The notes beneath the pieces are model-generated. The model worked only from the letters and a program-made list of their open reading frames with translations. It was not told the origin of the DNA and did not search any database. A DNA stretch of 64,000 nucleotides, from contig NZ_CAHLAR010000001.1 of NCBI RefSeq assembly GCF_903652925.1, forward strand, positions 372,001-436,000, written 5' to 3'. Source of the DNA: Achromobacter anxifer (GTDB taxonomy: Bacteria > Pseudomonadota > Gammaproteobacteria > Burkholderiales > Burkholderiaceae_B). A program made the translations under genes and the position numbers. Below are positions 61,201 to 64,000 of this stretch, piece by piece; the first letter of the stretch is position 1; every line of letters begins with the position of its first letter.

Positions 61201-61532
61201 GCCAAAGTAGCAGCGACAAGCAGACCAGTTCCACGCTGGGTCTGCGCGCCCAGACGGCCTTCATGCTGGGCCGCGCCGAAGGCCGCTTGCACGGCACGCT
61301 GGGCTGGCGCCACGCCTTCGGCGACGTGGCGCCTCAGTCAACCCTGGCGTTCGACGGCGGTCAGGCCTTCACCGTGTCCGGCACACCAATCGCGCGCAAC
61401 GCGGCGCTGGCCGAGCTGGGCGCCGAAGTGGCCATGTCCGCCAACGCCGCGCTGGGCCTTTTCTACAGCGGGCAATATGGCGGCGGCAATCGAGAACACA
61501 CCGGTTCCTTGACCGTGCGCTGGCGCTATTGA
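55239..61532 (+). CDS. Type V autotransporter adhesin with ESPR and PATR repeats
   Basis: A 2097-residue autotransporter. The TTG start gives MNHTYRLVWNRKLRVWQAAS, an extended signal peptide region (ESPR), followed by the hydrophobic ALSVALAMGLSSLSAAVQA; GGAGA lies eight bases upstream. The passenger is a long beta-helix with PATR-type repeats (LDKAGPGALTLSGINTYTGL, LVKSDFGTLVLAGNNTYTGG, LTKTDFGTLVLAADNTYTGG) and an internal duplication with a 462-residue period. The beta-barrel occupies about the last 270 residues and ends in RWRY, the terminal aromatic needed for Bam-dependent assembly. It is probably displayed as a surface adhesin. Complete, no frameshift seen. Confidence 0.92.
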   Translation: MNHTYRLVWNRKLRVWQAASELAVQARGGRSSSGGRVSARAPRYALSVALAMGLSSLSAAVQATCSLVGSNAVCTGAANPLFPGYALAIDGTVTVEQGATVGVIPGAGGTAMNLTGSTVTLTNSGWIDPTILGPSSVVAAGVAMGNGSANTLSIVNTATGTIGGVVGGETSLPDLSSLAIAVHNGAGGTTRLSNAGLIRSDPRSGLGMARADMPVIAAYGGGQVMFENLSSGTIIGRIALEAVATSGLGHSVANAGTIVGGISFGQGSNNTFTAVSGSTVLRASGTAMADLPVDTIPGLFFAQPGRVDGGAGANNTLVLQSVLPSAGTGSGAGGSPTEISGDMYVNFDNLVINSGTWNLTGPAVVGSAVTLNSGLANITNNDVLGSAQITANGGTITGPASGLLLDNDFVLGAGGLTLAGNNDILLDGTISGSGGLTVAGPAVVVMNGPNTYTGRTTIQSGSALDTGTQSVRGDILNNGYLMFRQDTNGTYAGDISGAGGLGKSGTGTVTLTGANSTGTSVSIMAGTLAIGTGGSLSAPAVSLSMGSTLDLSAAGNQTLGALQGNGAVQLGASTLTLGSNASYSFSGIISGAGSLIKTGTGTQTLSGANTFGGSVAISGGTLALGAGGNLAPAAGVTVNAGGTLDLSAGGNRALGLLSGSGTVALGANTLTLQTGNFAGTISGTGGLDKAGPGALTLSGINTYTGLTRVLMGGTLMANGTIGGSVAVQDNSTLGGSGRINQNVTLTGGMLQATQGQTLTIGGNLLMDGTSRVNVSLGAASTGALVQVAGDLGLNGTLNVADQGGFGAGVYRLFDYSGTLTGNTMSVGATPSGIDASDLRLQTAVGGQVNLLSTAGATLSFWDGSNAAQRDNGLIDGGTGAWRADGMNWTDGDGAINGRFQPNPTFAVFQGAGGTVTVDDTAGAIGVTGMQIATDDYRIEGDPIALQGAGGESIIRVGTGMAASAGMRGTIASSLSGASTLVKSDFGTLVLAGNNTYTGGTEVRQGTLSVSADVNLGATAGSVTLNGGTLATTASFDSARAVSLLQDGVIDVDAGTTLGLQGNISGAADLQKQGAGTLTLSGANTYGNTRVEAGTLAGNASAIRGNLLNNGTVVFEEAAGASYAGQLTGTGSLVKTGAGQLQLLGDSQAFAGQTQVQAGTLRVADAMGGSASVTGGRLQIDGLLRGNAAASGTGAIAGAGTITGNAALTGGVLEGAQGQMLTIAGDLSLTNASQVNVALGSAPSGGLFSVGGDLTLAGSLNVADQGGFGAGVYRLFDYAGSLTNNNLAIGSAPAGVDVDALTVQTAVAGQVNLASTAGAALGFWDGGNTALHDNAAVDGGGGTWRADTLNWTSVDGTLNGVFKPNPTYAVFQGQAGTVTVDDTAGAIGVTGLQIATDGYRIQGDSITLQGAGGVSIVRVGTGSIADAGMTGTIASSLEGHSTLTKTDFGTLVLAADNTYTGGTDIRQGTLSVSRDANLGAASGGLMLSGGMLTTTASFDTARAVKVSAASGLAVSAGSTLGLGGAITGNGELTKSGAGTLRIFGSGSAYTGNLLVEAGTLDIASAATLGGSLAVSSGAQLQGAGQVGTTTLRSGAILAPGNLGGVLTVAGDLTLLPGSTYQVAADPASSDSARVAVTGAANLAGSVVHIGPEGGFDNTRQYTILTAGAINGQFDTVSSNYAYLAPTLQYAAQNVTLQLERKQVPVNPVDPATPPRPIAFADAAQSSNQRAVANALDSLPAGNPLHEYVLTLPEGAPPAVFNSLSGEAHASVASSLMGASAATRALPLSHLRANLNAGMRAGAPTAQAGGTFPASALPSSNAQPAWAEVVGNWQTLQGDANTAQVRQHTGGVFAGVDHAVGNGWRLGGALGYTDSKIRVDGRASQADVSGYSASVYGGKSFAAGAGKLNLLAGAAYTWHDVSTERHATVSGIEQKLTADYGASTAQLFTELGYAMPLSERASIEPFAGIAWSNLRSRSFSESGGSAALHGQSSSDKQTSSTLGLRAQTAFMLGRAEGRLHGTLGWRHAFGDVAPQSTLAFDGGQAFTVSGTPIARNAALAELGAEVAMSANAALGLFYSGQYGGGNREHTGSLTVRWRY
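57472..59746 (+). repeat. Internal tandem duplication in the autotransporter passenger (period 1386 bp)
   Basis: About 57472-58360 and 58858-59746 encode the same ordered series: LTGG...LTI, LNVADQGGFGAGVYRLFDY, WDGxNxAxxDN, PNPTxAVFQG, VTVDDTAGAIGVTG, and NTYTGGT...RQGTLSVS. The offset of the matching LNVADQGG codons is 1386 bp (462 residues). The copies differ at many positions, so the duplication is old. Confidence 0.8.
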
Positions 61533-61906
61533 TTCGGGGGAAAGACAGGAGAAAAGACACCAAGGGCGCCGTCCTTTGGCGGCCATCCATTGATCGAGGT
61601 GCGGCAAGGTTCAATCTTCGACTGAAGAAACGTTCCCCGTCGGGCCGGCAGCGATGGTCCAGATGCGCTCATAGTCAGCATGCCGCGCGCCGTCAAGCCC
61701 CTTGCCGTTCTAGTGAATCGTCCCGGCTTTCGCGGAGGCCATTTGGATAAATTAAACCGGCCTCGTCGACAGGCTTGCCGAGTTGGTTGCAGCTCTTGGC
61801 CTAAGCCCCATTTGCAGGCCCACGCTAGTACCGCAATACTATTGCAAGCGTTATCGAAGGCGCTCACCATCGCCCTTCCGCCCACCATTCTTTTGGAGGA
61901 ACGGCA
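61533..61906. other. Degraded region with possible IS3-like end
   Basis: No intact gene. The segment near 61711 (TCTAGTGAATCGTCCCGG, then CTTTCGCGGAGGCC) resembles the outer end of IS3-family elements as I remember them. No transposase remains nearby. The call is weak. Confidence 0.25.
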
Positions 61907-62177
61907 ATGCATCCCGATGACATCGAAAAGCTCGGAGCGCAAGCTGCTCGCGACGGCTTTACTTTGTGGGATTGCCCTTACTTACTATCGGGCAACCGAA
62001 ATGCCTGCCCACACTGGCGAAACCATTCCGAAATGGCGAGAAAAGGTTGAGGCATGGGAACGCGGCTGGCGAAAGCGCAGCGCGGTCGTATTAGTGGCCG
62101 CCCAAGCGAGTGCATATTTCAGTCACCGCGCAGATCTCCCCGCAGATAATCCTCCGACCCGTGCCAGGGTCCGGTAA
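61907..62177 (+). pseudogene. CrpP/RMF-like small protein gene, frameshifted by a 4-bp duplication
   Basis: GGAGGA precedes the ATG at 61907. The frame reads MHPDDIEKLGAQAARDGFTL-WDCPYL, the start of the CrpP/ribosome-modulation-factor-like small proteins, then goes astray to a stop near 62050. In the next frame the expected continuation follows: YRATEMPAHTGETIPKWREK-VEAWERGWRKRSA. The joint is CTTACTTAC at about 61977-61985, a tandem CTTA; removing one copy restores a single frame. The stop used in the second frame is at 62177. As found, the gene would make only a truncated peptide. Confidence 0.65.
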
Positions 62178-62514
62178 GCCGACGCCCCAACGCTAACCAG
62201 TTGGTCACACTCTTCCTCGCGCACTTTCGGTTTGACCGCCACGATGCAATCGGCGAACTCGGTTAGCACCCTCCCCAATCGTCAAGGTTGCGATAAGGAG
62301 CAGGCGACCATTTTTGCAAGAAGCTCGTCTCGTAGCATTACGAACACCTCTGAGTTGTCAACCATGCACACCGCGGCAATTCGGATGCCCGAGTACGTCG
62401 ATATTCGACTGGCGTGCCCGCATCGCTGCAGCGCCATGGTGCACGAGCACCTCTATTCATTAATGATTGGGAACAGCACTTGCTGAAAGACACGTTCTTA
62501 CAAGGAGGATTCGC

Positions 62515-62619
62515 ATGTCAGACGATCTAACGAACCGGGGCGGCCAGAAGCGGACGTCGATGAAGCACCACCGACAGTCCGCTTCGAAGGGGTTAGCCGC
62601 CGTCCAGTTCTCGCTATGA
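62515..62619 (+). pseudogene. Truncated DUF3606-like small gene
   Basis: AAGGAGG lies before the ATG, and MSDDLTNRGGQKRTS matches the start of DUF3606 proteins (MSDDLxxRGxxDRxxI). After about 15 residues the similarity stops, and the 34-residue frame ends with QFSL. The normal product has about 55-65 residues, so it is probably degraded. Confidence 0.4.
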
Positions 62620-62652
62620 CAGGAGAATTCTTGACGGCTTGAAGTGGCTACG

Positions 62653-63300
62653 TCATACGAAAGCTGGTTTGTCGCCGTCGGTATTGGGTTTGTTCACACC
62701 CACGTTGGCCCTTACCAAGGTATCGGGATGCTCAATCAGTTTTGTCACCAGCGCCGCTACGCTCTTGCGCGAGACTTCGGTGCCCCTGAAAAGTTCATCG
62801 CGACCGGTAATCTCGTAGTCCACCTCATCCTCGTCCTGCAGCCACGCAGCACGCAGGATGGTGTACTCGATATCGGAGGCCTCAATCAGATCTGCCGACT
62901 GGCGGTACGGCGGCAGATACTGGCCGATCTCCTTGCGGTTCCACTCGCCAAACTTGCCCGGAACTTCGTCGTAGATGCCCAACGAGTTGACGAAGATCAG
63001 GCGTTTGACGCCCTTGGACTTCATCACCGCAAGGACGTGGGCAGTCTGTTTGTCCACGTCGCCCGCCAGATTGGCGTAGACCACGTCCTGTCCTTCCATA
63101 AGCTGGGGCAGCAGTTTCTTGTCCATCACATCGCCGATGGCGATCCTGGCATTGGAGGGTTCGTTGCTGGTCAGCTTCTTGGGATCGCGCACGAGCAGAG
63201 TTTGCTCGACATCCTGGCACTCGCCCAGCATCTGCACGGCATGGCGAGCGATCTGGCCAGTTGCGCCCAGGATCAGTACTTTGGTTTTAGCTTTGGTCAT
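62653..63300 (-). CDS. NAD(P)-binding, NmrA/SDR-like protein
   Basis: A 215-residue atypical short-chain dehydrogenase. KVLILGATGQIARHAVQML is the glycine-rich cofactor motif, VYANLAGDVDKQT and FVNSLGIYDE follow, and YTILRAAWLQDEDEVDYEIT is the usual substrate-side region. There is no catalytic YxxxK, so it may sense redox state or bind cofactor rather than reduce a substrate. The ATG at 63300 is chosen with GGAG nine bases upstream; an ATG five codons earlier is possible. It lies 85 bp after the hydrolase gene on the same strand. Confidence 0.8.
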   Translation of the reverse strand: MTKAKTKVLILGATGQIARHAVQMLGECQDVEQTLLVRDPKKLTSNEPSNARIAIGDVMDKKLLPQLMEGQDVVYANLAGDVDKQTAHVLAVMKSKGVKRLIFVNSLGIYDEVPGKFGEWNRKEIGQYLPPYRQSADLIEASDIEYTILRAAWLQDEDEVDYEITGRDELFRGTEVSRKSVAALVTKLIEHPDTLVRANVGVNKPNTDGDKPAFV

Positions 63301-63385
63301 GATGTAGTTCTCCAAAACAGATCGGCCATGCCGTTCCGGGCAGGGCCGATGGCTGTTTCATCTTCAGAAGGAGCCGGGCTGGGCC

Positions 63386-64000
63386 TTACAGGTTTTGCTG
63401 ATAGAAGGGGATCAGCTTGGCCAACGCCTGACCGACAGGGCCCGGTTGGTCGTACAACTCGTAGTGCGAAGCACCCTCGACAACGACCAGTTCCTTAACC
63501 TTCGATGCGGCGCGCGCGTAGATCTCCAGCCCATCGCGATAGGCACCAAAGCCGCCCGGCTTGTCGCCGACCACCACCATCATCGGCGTCGTCAGCAGCG
63601 TCTCGGCCAGATGGAAGGCATCCCAGGCGGCAGAGGCAGCGCGGCGCGAAAACAGCGCGCGCGTGCCGGCGTTGTCGTTGATGCAGCGGTTACGGTAGTA
63701 GTCCGTGGCACCGAGTACATCGACGTCCGTGATGCCCGCCTGGGCAACCGCATCCATCGAAGGCGGAACGAACAGGTCAACCTTGAGCGCCTCGCCCCGA
63801 GCCTCTGCGGTGCGTTGCCGGGCCACGGCCTCCATCTGGCCAATCGGATCGAAGCCGCTGAAGCCTTCGCGGCACAGGCGGCCGTAGTTGACGCCGGTGA
63901 TGCTGACCAGGGCCTTGATGCGACGCTCGATCATGGTCGCATTGATGGCATAGCCGCCACCGCCGCAGATGCCCAGCACCCCGATGCGGCCGGCATCCAC
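63386..64000 (-). CDS. Alpha/beta hydrolase (dienelactone-hydrolase type), C-terminal part cut by window edge
   Basis: At least 204 residues continue to the edge. GVLGICGGGGYA is the nucleophile elbow with Cys in place of Ser, as in dienelactone hydrolase-like enzymes. MMVVVGDKPGGFGAYRDGLE should hold the acidic residue, and VEGASHYELYDQP the catalytic histidine. The N-terminus lies beyond 64000; the ATG visible at the edge is probably internal. Substrate unknown. Likely one transcript with the NAD(P)-binding gene downstream. Confidence 0.8.
   Translation of the reverse strand: MDAGRIGVLGICGGGGYAINATMIERRIKALVSITGVNYGRLCREGFSGFDPIGQMEAVARQRTAEARGEALKVDLFVPPSMDAVAQAGITDVDVLGATDYYRNRCINDNAGTRALFSRRAASAAWDAFHLAETLLTTPMMVVVGDKPGGFGAYRDGLEIYARAASKVKELVVVEGASHYELYDQPGPVGQALAKLIPFYQQNL

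Noticed and set aside
62123-62269. A 48-codon minus-strand frame with fair composition (LTEFADCIVAVKPKVREEE)
   Set aside because: It overlaps the end of the frameshifted small gene, starts at GTG with a too-close purine run, and matches no family I know; evidence is too thin to list.

Overview
The window is high-GC chromosomal DNA from a Gram-negative betaproteobacterium, most likely an Achromobacter or Bordetella relative (Alcaligenaceae, Burkholderiales). The signs are three Bug/TctC-type solute receptors, six LysR regulators, the gene style, and an autotransporter with an extended signal peptide. No ribosomal or housekeeping marker fixes the species. Identifications are from reading the sequence only; no database search was run.

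Bases 1-31140 are ordinary core or metabolic chromosome. In order they hold a LysR gene cut by the left edge with a divergent isocitrate-lyase-family enzyme, two overlapping exported WG-repeat proteins, an MFS transporter, a cupin, a lone integrase-type Arm domain overlapping a ureidoglycolate-lyase-like gene, and a DUF1254 lipoprotein. A sugar cluster follows (FGGY kinase, permease, binding protein, ATPase). Next comes a LysR/Bug/FAD-monooxygenase unit, a parvulin, a LysR/Bug/M81-peptidase unit, an orphan amino-acid-binding protein, a FUSC exporter and an internally deleted EamA transporter. LysR/GST, SDR/LysR and a last Bug receptor end this stretch.

Bases 31142-38761 are a compact, lower-GC integrative element (element 1) bounded by 19-bp direct repeats that match the 3' end of a tRNA-Leu. 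It carries a tyrosine integrase, a two-gene operon of HEPN-like proteins (RNKIAH and RNKFAH motifs), a serine resolvase behind a repeat-rich res-like region, and three tandem repeats resembling either iterons or SP6/T7-class promoters. A ribbon-helix-helix protein, a ParB-like protein and a chain of small unknown genes follow.

The right repeat continues as a 55-bp 3' half of a tRNA-Leu(CAA). Beyond it lies a second accessory segment (about 38.8-52.9 kb). It contains a four-gene cassette that I read as an ABC-three-component (ABC-3C) conflict system: restriction-endonuclease effector, middle component, Rad50-like ATPase with a zinc hook, and an extra coiled-coil protein of unknown role. An orphan VbhA antitoxin sits next to it, where a Fic toxin would be expected. 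A reduced plasmid backbone follows: VirB6, EexN, a membrane protein, VirB5, a VirD2-like relaxase, MobC, a replication-type protein and a small HTH protein. A metallophosphatase and a low-GC unknown gene complete the segment.

From about 53 kb the sequence is high-GC again: a TPR/glycosyltransferase-like gene divergent from a 2097-residue autotransporter with an internal 462-residue-period duplication, then a degraded stretch with a frameshifted CrpP/RMF-like small gene, then an NAD(P)-binding protein and an alpha/beta hydrolase cut by the right edge. The best candidates for new biology are the ABC-3C cassette with its fourth gene and its junction with the toxin-less antitoxin, and the HEPN pair and tandem repeats inside element 1.
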